The notes under the pieces: model-generated | The model's input: the letters and a program-made list of their open reading frames with translations, nothing else | Told to the model about the DNA's origin: nothing | The model's database searches: none | NCBI GenBank assembly: GCA_025351325.1 | Contig: JANXWE010000141.1 | Coordinates: 1-61,569, forward strand | Length of the DNA stretch: 61,569 bases | DNA from: Fimbriiglobus sp. | GTDB lineage: Bacteria > Planctomycetota > Planctomycetia > Gemmatales > Gemmataceae | Direction of reading: 5' to 3' | Made by a program: the position numbers and the translations under genes | Shown: positions 52,879-60,595 of the stretch, in pieces | Position numbering within the stretch: the first letter of the stretch is position 1 | Layout of the letters: every line of letters begins with the position of its first letter

Positions 52879-53520
52879 TCAATTCAACGGTGTTCGCACG
52901 GCCACTTGGATTTCCATTTTCTCACGGAGATCGGCGAAGTACGAGGTCAGTTCCGCCGCGGTATTCACTTTGCCTTTGCTGCACGAAGAGCCGGTGCCGC
53001 AAGCGCCGGTACTGCACGAACTGCAGCCACCCTCGGCGGTGCCGCAACCCGGTTTCTCGCAGGTGGTTTTCGGTTCAGGGGGATCGATGGGCGGCTTCAC
53101 ATGCGACACATCATGCAGTCGCACGGCGAGGTGGAAACGATCAGACAACCCCGCCAAATGGTCATCCAGTTGGCATTCACCCCACGGCAACGCGTGCAAG
53201 ATCGCCCCGCGGCGGTCGAGCGTCACTTCGCAATCGAGGAACGTCACCGCTTGATCGGTGAGGTTCGCCGCATCCAAAATTTCAAAGGCCAACTGGGCCG
53301 CATGTTGACCCGCATCGTCATCGGCCGGTGCCGTCAGTCGCAAGAGTTCGCCACCGACATCGAACGCCAACATCGACCGCGATTCGCAGAGGACGCTGCC
53401 GATTTCCAAGCCGCGCTGCGAGCGCACGACCACCGAATCCCCACGCGACAAATCGGTGCCGGTCGCGGCGAATCGGCCGACGAATGCAGAGGTGCCATAT
53501 TGAACGAGATACTCGGGCAT
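52879..53520 (-). CDS. PSP1-domain protein with Cys-rich tail
   Basis: The 213-residue protein opens with the PSP1-type core: YLVQYGTSAFVGRF, LSRGDSVVVRSQRGLEIGSVL and a beta-rich middle. The family includes Bacillus YaaT (RicT), which acts with the Ric complex on RNA maturation. The C-terminus holds a dense Cys cluster (CEKPGCGTAEGGCSSC, then CGTGSSC) likely to bind metal or an iron-sulphur cluster; the RicAFT complex also carries iron-sulphur clusters. It lies 2 nt downstream of the TPR-YggX-like gene and 21 nt upstream of the next gene. Confidence 0.7.
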   Translation of the reverse strand: MPEYLVQYGTSAFVGRFAATGTDLSRGDSVVVRSQRGLEIGSVLCESRSMLAFDVGGELLRLTAPADDDAGQHAAQLAFEILDAANLTDQAVTFLDCEVTLDRRGAILHALPWGECQLDDHLAGLSDRFHLAVRLHDVSHVKPPIDPPEPKTTCEKPGCGTAEGGCSSCSTGACGTGSSCSKGKVNTAAELTSYFADLREKMEIQVAVRTPLN

Positions 53521-53522
53521 GG

Positions 53523-54152
53523 CTACAAGCTCTTGGGTTCATCGAAGCCCATGTAACCGCGCATGTGCTTGTCGTACTCGCCTTGGCCGAATTCCGAACT
53601 CAGGTCGAGCCGCAGTTCGTTCACCACTTTGATGCTGTAATCCTTCACCCAACCGCTCCAGCAATCGGCGCAGATTTCACCCATAATCCGCAAGCCGTCC
53701 GCCCCGTCGATGGGCGCAGCCGCCAATGGCATGGCCCGTTTGCCCTGCCCGCAACCGGGGCGCTGGCACCGGAATCCGGTGTCGGGGCCGTCGTCCACCG
53801 CGGCACTCGGCGGGGCCGCATTCGGCACCGGGGCGCCGAGTTTGCCGAGAGCCAAGCCCATGGCGTCGCGCGGCATTTTGTCCCCGCGTACGTCCGCAAC
53901 TTTGTAACCCGCCGTCATCACCTCGATGGCCTTGGCGGTATCGCCGAGCTTCGTGTGGCACTCGCCGAGGAGTTGGTACACTTTGGAAAATTGCGGCGAC
54001 AGTTCGAGGGTGCGCTCGAACGACTTGATCCCTTCGCCGAACTGGTTGTCTTCCATGAACAGTTGGCCGAGCCGGAAGTGCCCGAGTTCGTTCTCGGCAT
54101 CGTCGGTAGTCATCTTGCGGAACTGGGCAATGCGGTCGTCCAAGGCGCTCAT
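53523..54152 (-). CDS. TPR protein fused to a YggX-like domain
   Basis: About 209 residues from the ATG at 54152. The N-terminal half (about 1-100) has TPR helix pairs (ELGHFRLGQLFMEDNQFGEGIKSF, given by its ends ELGHFRLGQL and GEGIKSF). From about residue 125 a Cys-containing segment (CQRPGCGQGKR) leads to a stretch like the YggX Fe(II)-trafficking protein: LRIMGEICADCWSGWVKDYS, VVNELRLDL. YggX protects iron-sulphur proteins from oxidants. The fusion with TPR and its place in front of a Cys-rich PSP1 protein suggest a shared iron-sulphur theme, but that link is inferred. Confidence 0.6.
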   Translation of the reverse strand: MSALDDRIAQFRKMTTDDAENELGHFRLGQLFMEDNQFGEGIKSFERTLELSPQFSKVYQLLGECHTKLGDTAKAIEVMTAGYKVADVRGDKMPRDAMGLALGKLGAPVPNAAPPSAAVDDGPDTGFRCQRPGCGQGKRAMPLAAAPIDGADGLRIMGEICADCWSGWVKDYSIKVVNELRLDLSSEFGQGEYDKHMRGYMGFDEPKSL

Positions 54153-54223
54153 GGCGGCGAATCTCAAAGGGTGGAAAATAGCAAGTGGATCAATGACATT
54201 CTAACCCAAGCACCAGACAGCGG

Positions 54224-55051
54224 TTACTTTTCCCCGGCCAAGATCAGCACCGGCAGATCGACGCTGGCGGTCTTCTTCGTGACGGTATCGGTGCAACTCA
54301 AGCGGATCGTGAACTTGCCCGGACGCGTCATCGGCAGCAAAAATCGGACAGTGTAGTTCGGCAGCTTTTCATCAAGGTCGATCCCATCATGGAACAATGG
54401 CTTCTTCATCAGCGGTTTGGCGTTCTCATCGAGCGTCACCATTTCGAAATGCAAGTTTGGCTGCTTCTTGTCCGCGTCGCGTTTGAATCCCACCGCCGTA
54501 TAGTTGATGAAAATCGCCTGCCCCACCACGCCCGTGGTCGGAGCTGCTGTTTGACCGCGTTCATCAAGACTTCCGTAAATGGCCACGATGCCGAAATCCG
54601 GGGCGAGCACTTCGAATTTACGTTCCAGGGTCTGGCTCGCTTTATTCTTGTCGGCGCGGTCGGTCACCGTCACCTTCATGGTGAATTCCCCGGCCGGGTG
54701 ATCGACGCCAAGGGTCACAAACGCACGCGCGGCGACTCGGTTGCCACCGAGCGGCACGAGTTCGATCTTCTCGAACGGATCCTGCTTGAGCGTCGCCTTG
54801 CCGTCCTTGTCGGTCACCTCCATGACCATCGAATAATGCACGCGGCCGTCGTCATCCACGGAAATCCCGTCGATGTCGTACGACACGAACAAAATGTCTC
54901 CCGGCAGCAGTTTGCTGTTGGTGCGGGTCGGCCCGAGTACGCCGTAGGTGTTGCGGACGTTGGTGATTTCCAGCTTGCCAGCCGGGGCAGCCGCCGGTGG
55001 TTGGGCGGGAGCAAAAGCCAACAGGACGGCGACGATCAGTGAGCTTGGCAT
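54224..55051 (-). CDS. exported beta-rich protein, unknown function
   Basis: About 275 residues from the ATG at 55051, with a signal peptide and AAGGA 8 nt upstream. The mature part looks like two Ig-like or immunoglobulin-related beta-sandwich domains (LEITNVRNTYGVLGP, GDILFVSYDIDGISVDDDGR, then IFINYTAVGFKR and FTIRLSCTDTVTKKTASVDL). Such repeats often serve adhesion or assembly of surface layers. It precedes the TPR-YggX-like gene by 71 nt on the same strand. Confidence 0.75.
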   Translation of the reverse strand: MPSSLIVAVLLAFAPAQPPAAAPAGKLEITNVRNTYGVLGPTRTNSKLLPGDILFVSYDIDGISVDDDGRVHYSMVMEVTDKDGKATLKQDPFEKIELVPLGGNRVAARAFVTLGVDHPAGEFTMKVTVTDRADKNKASQTLERKFEVLAPDFGIVAIYGSLDERGQTAAPTTGVVGQAIFINYTAVGFKRDADKKQPNLHFEMVTLDENAKPLMKKPLFHDGIDLDEKLPNYTVRFLLPMTRPGKFTIRLSCTDTVTKKTASVDLPVLILAGEK

Positions 55052-55237
55052 TGGACGTTTCCTTTCAAAAGCGGAACCGGGAATTGGGAGCACCCGACAC
55101 TCCTAACGCACGAAACGCGATTTTGTGATTCGTTTGGATCATCGTATGGGGTGACCCGCGGAAAGGCATGTCCGGCCGGACTGGTTCGCTCGTAGAACGC
55201 GCGAACTCTTTCTTCGGAAACTTTTTCGCCGATTTGC

Positions 55238-55267
55238 TTGCTTTCCGTTTCGCCTCTCGCGTAGAGT
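55238..55267 (+). promoter_or_regulatory. possible promoter of the short RNA unit
   Basis: TTGCTT (55238-55243) and TAGAGT (55262-55267) are spaced by 18 bp on the plus strand. It lies in the 320-bp gene-free stretch 55052-55374. The rest of that stretch shows no other clear feature. Confidence 0.4.
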
Positions 55268-55374
55268 GTTGGTGCGGATGTCGTGGTCCCGCTCCACGAC
55301 GGGCAATTTGGCCAACGGAATCCTAACTGGTTCTGGGAATCCCGCGGTGTGACCCGAACAGAGGAGGTGATGTC

Positions 55375-55413
55375 TTGAAACATGCTAGTAGCCAGGTTGG
55401 GCGGCTGTCCTGA
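55375..55413 (+). CDS. 12-codon ORF, possible leader peptide
   Basis: A TTG start 7 nt after AGGAGG begins the peptide MKHASSQVGRLS, and the TGA stop lies in the loop of hairpin A. An overlapping ATG frame at 55382 is possible but has poorer spacing from the binding site. The ORF could be a real short peptide or a leader whose translation changes the RNA fold. Confidence 0.4.
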   Translation: MKHASSQVGRLS

Positions 55414-55457
55414 TAGCCGCAGACGGGCCGCTGTCTGCGATGGCCGCCCCAGTTTGC

Positions 55458-55483
55458 AAGCCCCGGTGAGGTCACCGGGGCTT
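55458..55483. terminator. strong terminator, shared by both strands
   Basis: A 12-bp perfect stem (aagccccggtga 55458-55469 with tcaccggggctt 55472-55483) closes the short RNA unit; TTCTTAGTTT follows. It spans the stop codon of the convergent EVE gene. Confidence 0.7.
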
Positions 55484-55894
55484 CTTAGTTTCCCCCGCCA
55501 ACTCCAGCACGCGATTCCACAACTCGTCGCCGCACGGCATCACCGATAACCGGGACATCCGGACCAATTCCCACATCTTAAACAACGGGTCGGCTTTGAT
55601 CGTCGCCAACGTAACGGGATGAGCCAATGCCCGCACCGCCTTCACCGGCACGACCACGAGTTTTTCATCGTCCAAGGTTGGATCGGGGCACGCTGTCCCG
55701 GTGATTTCGAGGATGCCGACAATCGCCTTCTCTTTGCCGGTGTGGTAGAAAAACGCCGTGTCGCCCGCTTGGCAGAGCCGCAAATGCTTCAGGGCGAGGG
55801 CATTGGTGATGCCGTCCCAGAGGGTCGCGCCGTCGCCGACGAGATCGGCAAACGAATAGACATCCGGTTCTTGTTTGAAGAGCCAATGGGCCAT
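55472..55894 (-). CDS. EVE-domain protein
   Basis: The 140-residue protein is a complete EVE domain: HWLFKQEPDVYSFADLVGDG at the start, WDGITNALALKHLRLCQAGD, AFFYHTGKEKAIVGILEI, and the conserved PLFKMWELVRMSRLSVMP near the end. EVE domains are YTH/PUA relatives that recognise modified bases in DNA or RNA. It is the last gene of a tight operon (gap 13 nt) with the 707-aa protein, the small protein and the XPB helicase, so it may bring them to modified or damaged DNA. Confidence 0.85.
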   Translation of the reverse strand: MAHWLFKQEPDVYSFADLVGDGATLWDGITNALALKHLRLCQAGDTAFFYHTGKEKAIVGILEITGTACPDPTLDDEKLVVVPVKAVRALAHPVTLATIKADPLFKMWELVRMSRLSVMPCGDELWNRVLELAGETKKPR

Positions 55895-55907
55895 CTGCCG
55901 TTCTCCG

Positions 55908-58031
55908 TCACGCGAACTCGACCTTGATGCCGAGCGACTCTAAAACTTCCTTCAGCGGAGCCAGCTTCGCCTCATCGACGGCGAGCGCCGTGGGTCCGAG
56001 GCGGTCTTCGATGCAGGCTTTCGTAGTCGGCCATTGCATCAACCCGTCGGCGATTTCGGCATTGGGCACTTGCAACACGAGGCGTTTCGTCGCCAGAGAC
56101 GCCGGAACCGCCGGCCCTGAGAGGAACATCCGCCCGGCGGCCGGGATCGCAGCGCCGGTGCGAGCGAAAAACCAAGTGTCGAGGTCGTCGAGTTTCCAAC
56201 CCCCCAGTACGGCCCGCCGCAAGCTTTCGGGAGTCAGCTTGAATCGGCGGACGATTCCGCCGTCGGCGGGCACCGGTTCGGCGAGCCGACCGATCTCCGC
56301 TTCCAGTAGCAAGTCAGTCTGCCCCGCGTCGAGGTTCAGCGTCACACCGTCATCGTCCACCACGATGCACTTCGTCGGCTTGGCTTCGTAATCGCGGTTG
56401 CCGATCAGACGCAAGTTCTTGTAATCCGGGTCGGCGCCATCGGCTCCCAAACCGATCCGATCGGTGATGCGCACCGCAATCATGCCACGGGAAATGGCGA
56501 CATCCAGATCGGCCGGGGAGAGGAACTCCACGAGTGTCGCTGACGAATAGACCGTGATACGTTCGCGTTTGTTCGCCCAGCGCTGCAGCAGATCCATCAC
56601 CGCCGGATGCACCGGCCGGACGCTGTGTTGATTCAGCGTCTGCACCATCCCCGCGAGTGTCAGCCCGGATTCTAAGCCCCGGTAGGTCTGCTCGGCCGTC
56701 AGTTCCATGGTGCAGGCCGGCCCGAGGCTTTTCCAGCGGGCGAAGCGGCTCAACCGGCCGATCAACGTCGGGGTCAGCCCCTGGCGGTAGGCGATGATCT
56801 CGGCGTTCGGCTGCACCATGAGCGTCTGCGGGAAAGCCGGCGCGTCGGGAACTTTCGGGCCACCGGTGAACAGCGACCGACCGAAGGGCGACAGCCGGAT
56901 GAAGCGCCCACCGCGTTCGACCACTTCCACAATCCCGAGGGGATAGAAGACCCCGAATAGCAGGCTCTCGACCCAGGGTGTACCCCGGAGCTGCAGGGCT
57001 TCGGGACTCAAACCATTTTGCCACGAGGGATGGTGCTCCCAGAGCCAGGCCGCCAGCGGTGCCGATTCGCACCATTGACCCGGTTCGGCCTTGGCCAGCA
57101 ACAGCAGGAGCAAAACCGCGGCGGACGGCACCGCGGACAGTTGACCTTCGATCAACCGGTATCCGAGGAGCGGGTCCCACGCTTCGATGCTCGACAGTCC
57201 CGCGATGAGCACGACGAGTTCGTCCGTCAGCGGGCGGTTCGTCGCCGTCCGGGCGGCTTTCGGCAGCGTCAATTCGCCTTCGATGATGGCGAGTTGCTCC
57301 GCACCCAAAGCCCAGAACAAGGTGAGCACGCCGATATCGGGCAGCACAACCAAGTGATCGGCCGGCGCGGCCGCAAGGAGTTCGTGCGTTTGCAGCCGTT
57401 GCAGATCGCGCTTGAAGAGTGCCCGCAATTGCGTGGTGCGCATGGCCCCATCGGCGACGAGTTGCCCCACGGCCGCCAAGCGGAGCGGCCATTCCAACCC
57501 GTCGGCGATGCGCGGCGTGTCCGACTTCGACGGGCCTTCGGGCGACGCCAAGTTCGGCAATCCGAGCGGCTCATCTTTGGCGCGGGCCGCCACGCCGGGC
57601 AACGTGAACACCTCGGCATTCGGGTACGGTTCTTGGCCGAGCCACTGCTGGAACCCGTTCAACGGACTGCCGACGAACTCGCGCACGGGGAAGAGCAACC
57701 CGGCGTCGAGCAGCGATTGAATCGGCGCGAACCCCTCGGTGCTCCCGAGCGCGGCGAGCATCGTCAGCAAGTGGCCGACTTTCCAGACAGGCTGGCGCGA
57801 TTGGCCGAGAATCGCCAAAAGTGCCCGCCCCGGTGCCGTTCGATCGGCGATGCGGCGATCCACCACCGGCGGATTGCCGAGCGTGGCCAAAATGCGTTCG
57901 GTGAGTTCTTCGATGGGGATGGGGTTGCGCGGCTTGAGCAGCGTCCCCGCCACCGCCCGGCGCAGCGTCTCCGAGTAGCCGTCCAGGGCCTGCCGGGCGC
58001 GTTCCATCCAGTCGTCGGGTTCGTTGGGCAT
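55908..58031 (-). CDS. Hel_C_3/XPB N-terminal-like protein
   Basis: The 707-residue protein has no P-loop. Its C-terminal region resembles the XPB/Ssl2 N-terminal or Hel_C_3 family (FPQTLMVQPNAEIIAYRQGL and, later, SATLVEFLSPADLDVAISR; LVLQVPNAEIADGLMQ). In Actinobacteria and some other bacteria such proteins lie next to XPB-type helicases, as here. The N-terminal 450 residues are helical with winged-helix-like segments. It probably forms a complex with the XPB helicase two genes upstream and may bind DNA. Gaps of 20 and 13 nt to its neighbours support one operon. Confidence 0.7.
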   Translation of the reverse strand: MPNEPDDWMERARQALDGYSETLRRAVAGTLLKPRNPIPIEELTERILATLGNPPVVDRRIADRTAPGRALLAILGQSRQPVWKVGHLLTMLAALGSTEGFAPIQSLLDAGLLFPVREFVGSPLNGFQQWLGQEPYPNAEVFTLPGVAARAKDEPLGLPNLASPEGPSKSDTPRIADGLEWPLRLAAVGQLVADGAMRTTQLRALFKRDLQRLQTHELLAAAPADHLVVLPDIGVLTLFWALGAEQLAIIEGELTLPKAARTATNRPLTDELVVLIAGLSSIEAWDPLLGYRLIEGQLSAVPSAAVLLLLLLAKAEPGQWCESAPLAAWLWEHHPSWQNGLSPEALQLRGTPWVESLLFGVFYPLGIVEVVERGGRFIRLSPFGRSLFTGGPKVPDAPAFPQTLMVQPNAEIIAYRQGLTPTLIGRLSRFARWKSLGPACTMELTAEQTYRGLESGLTLAGMVQTLNQHSVRPVHPAVMDLLQRWANKRERITVYSSATLVEFLSPADLDVAISRGMIAVRITDRIGLGADGADPDYKNLRLIGNRDYEAKPTKCIVVDDDGVTLNLDAGQTDLLLEAEIGRLAEPVPADGGIVRRFKLTPESLRRAVLGGWKLDDLDTWFFARTGAAIPAAGRMFLSGPAVPASLATKRLVLQVPNAEIADGLMQWPTTKACIEDRLGPTALAVDEAKLAPLKEVLESLGIKVEFA

Positions 58032-58051
58032 TCATCTACTGTACGGGGAGG

Positions 58052-58282
58052 TTACTTTCCTACCACTTGCGGTGTGTGGCCCATTTTGATCAGCTCTTCC
58101 AGAACCGCCTCGATGCGGCCCGGTCGGATGAGCAAAGCCCGTTCCGAGAGCCGGCCGAGCACCTCCCCCGCAAGCTTCTTGCGCGCGAGCAATTCCTCCG
58201 CCAGCACCGCATCTTCGGTGAGCACGAGGCACACCCGCCGATGCAATTTGACCGCCATCCGCGCCGGAACTGCTTGCGACAT
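58052..58282 (-). CDS. small basic protein of the XPB operon
   Basis: A 76-residue protein from the ATG at 58282, with TTGGAG 5 nt upstream. It is basic and helical: MAVKLHRRVCLVLTEDAVLA, AEELLARKKLAGEVLGRLSE, ALLIRPGRIEAVLEELIKMGH. It has no known domain. It sits between the XPB helicase (53-nt gap) and the 707-aa protein (20-nt gap) and is probably a small subunit of the same complex. Confidence 0.65.
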   Translation of the reverse strand: MSQAVPARMAVKLHRRVCLVLTEDAVLAEELLARKKLAGEVLGRLSERALLIRPGRIEAVLEELIKMGHTPQVVGK

Positions 58283-58335
58283 TCTTGCTCCAAGGGCAGT
58301 GAATAGTCCGAAAAATGCATTCTGGCCACTGATCA

Positions 58336-60264
58336 CTAGCCACTGACCACTGCTACTGCTTTCTTCAACGATTGAAGTACTTCGCGTTCATCCAAGATGT
58401 CGTAGGTGTAGCCCTGTTCGGTGAGGAACATCTGCCGGTGGTGGGCGAAATCGAGTTCGCGGGTGTCGCGCGTCACCAGAGTGAAGAAGTGGGCGTCGCC
58501 GTCGCCGGTGCTCTTCGGTCGCAAGATCCGCCCGAGCCGCTGGGCTTCTTCCTGCCGGCTGCCGAACGTCCCGCTCACTTGGATCAGCACGTTGGCATCG
58601 GGCAAGTCGATGGCGAAGTTCCCCACCTTGGACAGCACCATGTGCCGGACGGTGCCGGTGCGGAACTTCCCGTACAAATCCTCGCGGTCTTTGCTCGGTG
58701 TCGAACCGGTGATCAGCGGCAGATCGAAGCGCTTGGCGATGTTCCGCAACTGCGCCAAGTACTGCCCGATGATGAGCACCCGCTGATCCTTGTACTGCTC
58801 GAGTAGTTCCGCGATGACCTCGTCTTTGCCGACGTTCTCCGAGGCGATGCGGTACTTGTGCCGCCAATCGGCGACGGCGTATTCCATTCGGGTCTTGTCA
58901 TCCGGCAGCGCCACGCGGATTTCCGTGCAGCTCGCCGAGGCGATCCACCCTTTCGTTTCCAGTTCGCGCCAGGGCACGTCGTATTTCTTCGGGCCGATGA
59001 GGGTGAACACGTCCCCTTCCCGACCGTCCTCACGGATCAACGTGGCCGTCAACCCGAGCCGGCGACGGGCCTGAATTTGCGCCGTCACCCGGAAGACCGG
59101 TGCCGGAAGAAGGTGGACTTCGTCGTAAATGATCAGCCCCCAATCGCGCTGCTCGAAGATGCCGAAGTGTGGGTAGTCCGAAAGCTTCGGCGCGGCACTC
59201 ACTCCGTCGTCCGGCTCTTCGATGTCCGGCATCGGCGTCCACGCGGCCGTGGCGTAAGCCTCTTCGTCGCTCACCGCCAGCATGCCGGTGTCATCGCCTT
59301 CGTCGGCCTCTTCGACGGTACTCGCTTTTTTGCGTTTCTTGCCGGGGCGATAAGTCACGATCTGGTAGGTCGCCACCGTCACGTTGCCGATCTCTTTGAT
59401 CTCGCCGGTGTACTCTTTCACCTGCTCCGGGGTCAAGTCGGTCTTGTCCAAAATCTCGCGCACCCACTGCTTCACCGCCGTGATGCTCGTGGTCAGTACC
59501 AAGGTGTTCTTTTGCAGCAGCGACATCGCCACGATGCCGACGATGGTTTTCCCGGCCCCGCACGGCAGCACGATCACCCCCGAACCGCCGCGGACATCGC
59601 CACCCGCGTAGAACACGTCGGCCGATTCGCGCTGGTAATCCCGCACGGTGAACGGCACGCCGGACGTGGCAATTTCACGCAGGGCAATCGGCAAGGCCGC
59701 GCCTTCGGTGTAGCCGGCCAAGTCCTCGGCCGGATAACCGACGAGAATGAGCGACTGCTTCAAGATCCCCCGGTGCAGCGGGTTGACCCCGAAGCCGTCC
59801 TCGAACTTCTCGCCGAGGTAGTCTTTGAGCTTCTTGTTCCGGGCCAGCTCGGCGAGCAACGGTTTGTCGGTGCAGACGAGCTTCATCTCCCCGTCTTCGA
59901 GCCGTACCAGAGTCACCCGGCCGTACCGGCTGACCGTCTCGGTGAGGTCGGCCGACAGATTGCTCGGCAGCGGGAACTTGGTGAAGCGCTGGAGCACGTC
60001 GACCATTTCCTGGGCCGTCATCCCGGCCGCCGCGGCGTTCCACAGCGAGAGATTGCTGACGCGGTAGGTGTGGATGTGCTCGGGGCTTTTTTCCAACTCC
60101 GCGAACGGGGCCAGCGCGTCGCGGGCCTCGGCGTACTTGGGGTTATCGACTTCGACGAGGATCGACCGATCGGCCTGCACGATCAGCGGATTGGTCGGAT
60201 CGAAACTCATCGCATTCGCGGCGGGGGCCGACGGGGCCGGGGTGGTCTTCAGTTTCGGTGGCAT
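58336..60264 (-). CDS. XPB-type DNA helicase
   Basis: About 642 residues from the ATG at 60264, with AAGG upstream. An N-terminal damage-recognition-like region (about 15-240) is followed by an SF2 helicase core: motif I LPCGAGKTIVG, motif II IIYDEVHLL (a DEVH box), motif III LTATLIRED, and motif VI EEAQRLGRILRP. An insert of about 65 residues rich in Lys, Glu and Asp separates motifs Ia and II. Bacterial XPB unwinds DNA 3'-5', and archaeal and eukaryotic relatives act in nucleotide excision repair. It is first in the operon that ends with the EVE protein. Confidence 0.9.
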   Translation of the reverse strand: MPPKLKTTPAPSAPAANAMSFDPTNPLIVQADRSILVEVDNPKYAEARDALAPFAELEKSPEHIHTYRVSNLSLWNAAAAGMTAQEMVDVLQRFTKFPLPSNLSADLTETVSRYGRVTLVRLEDGEMKLVCTDKPLLAELARNKKLKDYLGEKFEDGFGVNPLHRGILKQSLILVGYPAEDLAGYTEGAALPIALREIATSGVPFTVRDYQRESADVFYAGGDVRGGSGVIVLPCGAGKTIVGIVAMSLLQKNTLVLTTSITAVKQWVREILDKTDLTPEQVKEYTGEIKEIGNVTVATYQIVTYRPGKKRKKASTVEEADEGDDTGMLAVSDEEAYATAAWTPMPDIEEPDDGVSAAPKLSDYPHFGIFEQRDWGLIIYDEVHLLPAPVFRVTAQIQARRRLGLTATLIREDGREGDVFTLIGPKKYDVPWRELETKGWIASASCTEIRVALPDDKTRMEYAVADWRHKYRIASENVGKDEVIAELLEQYKDQRVLIIGQYLAQLRNIAKRFDLPLITGSTPSKDREDLYGKFRTGTVRHMVLSKVGNFAIDLPDANVLIQVSGTFGSRQEEAQRLGRILRPKSTGDGDAHFFTLVTRDTRELDFAHHRQMFLTEQGYTYDILDEREVLQSLKKAVAVVSG

Positions 60265-60361
60265 GGAACCTTGTCGCACGAATTCGAGAAACCGCAAGCC
60301 TATCCATCTTACGGAGAAGTGCCCCGCCGGAACAAGCCGAAGTGCGTCGGACGGAAATGAA

Positions 60362-60391
60362 TTCGGCACCCGGCGGAAGCCGGGTGCCGAA
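60362..60391. repeat. perfect 13-bp hairpin with GGAA loop
   Basis: ttcggcacccggc (60362-60374) pairs with gccgggtgccgaa (60379-60391) around the tetraloop GGAA. It lies in the 331-bp gap between the divergent XPB and M16 genes, about 100 nt upstream of the XPB start. The rest of the gap has no ORF or clear promoter; the plus-strand region 60420-60580 is C-rich and the M16 binding site AGGAG precedes 60596. Confidence 0.7.
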
Positions 60392-60595
60392 CGGGAAGGC
60401 GTGGGGCTAATTTCTTCAATGATACCGTCGCTTGGTCACACGATCCTGTCCAGCACCAATCTCTCCACTTTCCCAAACTCCACCAACTCCCCACACCGAT
60501 CCCCCCATCCCCTTGAATCCCGACCCCTTCCTCCCGACGATAACCCTTGCCGCCCGCGCTGCGAATATCCTTTGGGCGGATAGGAGTTTCCCACC

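Larger units (their letters stand above)
55272..55490 (+). ncRNA. structured short transcript with a 12-codon ORF
   Basis: Downstream of the putative promoter lie a strong ribosome-binding site (AGGAGG at 55362-55367), a 12-codon ORF and a set of hairpins. Hairpin A pairs GCGGCT (55401-55406) with AGCCGC (55415-55420) and spans the ORF stop. An alternative outer stem B pairs GGGCGGC (55399-55405) with GCCGCCC (55443-55449); A and B cannot both form. Between them GCAGAC pairs with GTCTGC around 55420-55438. A terminator closes the unit. The layout resembles an attenuator or a regulatory RNA, but no plus-strand gene follows. It matches no family that I know. Confidence 0.5.

Noticed and set aside
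55272-55490. Attenuator controlling a downstream gene
   Set aside because: No plus-strand gene starts after the terminator; the next ORFs are on the minus strand. The unit is kept as a separate RNA or short-ORF candidate.
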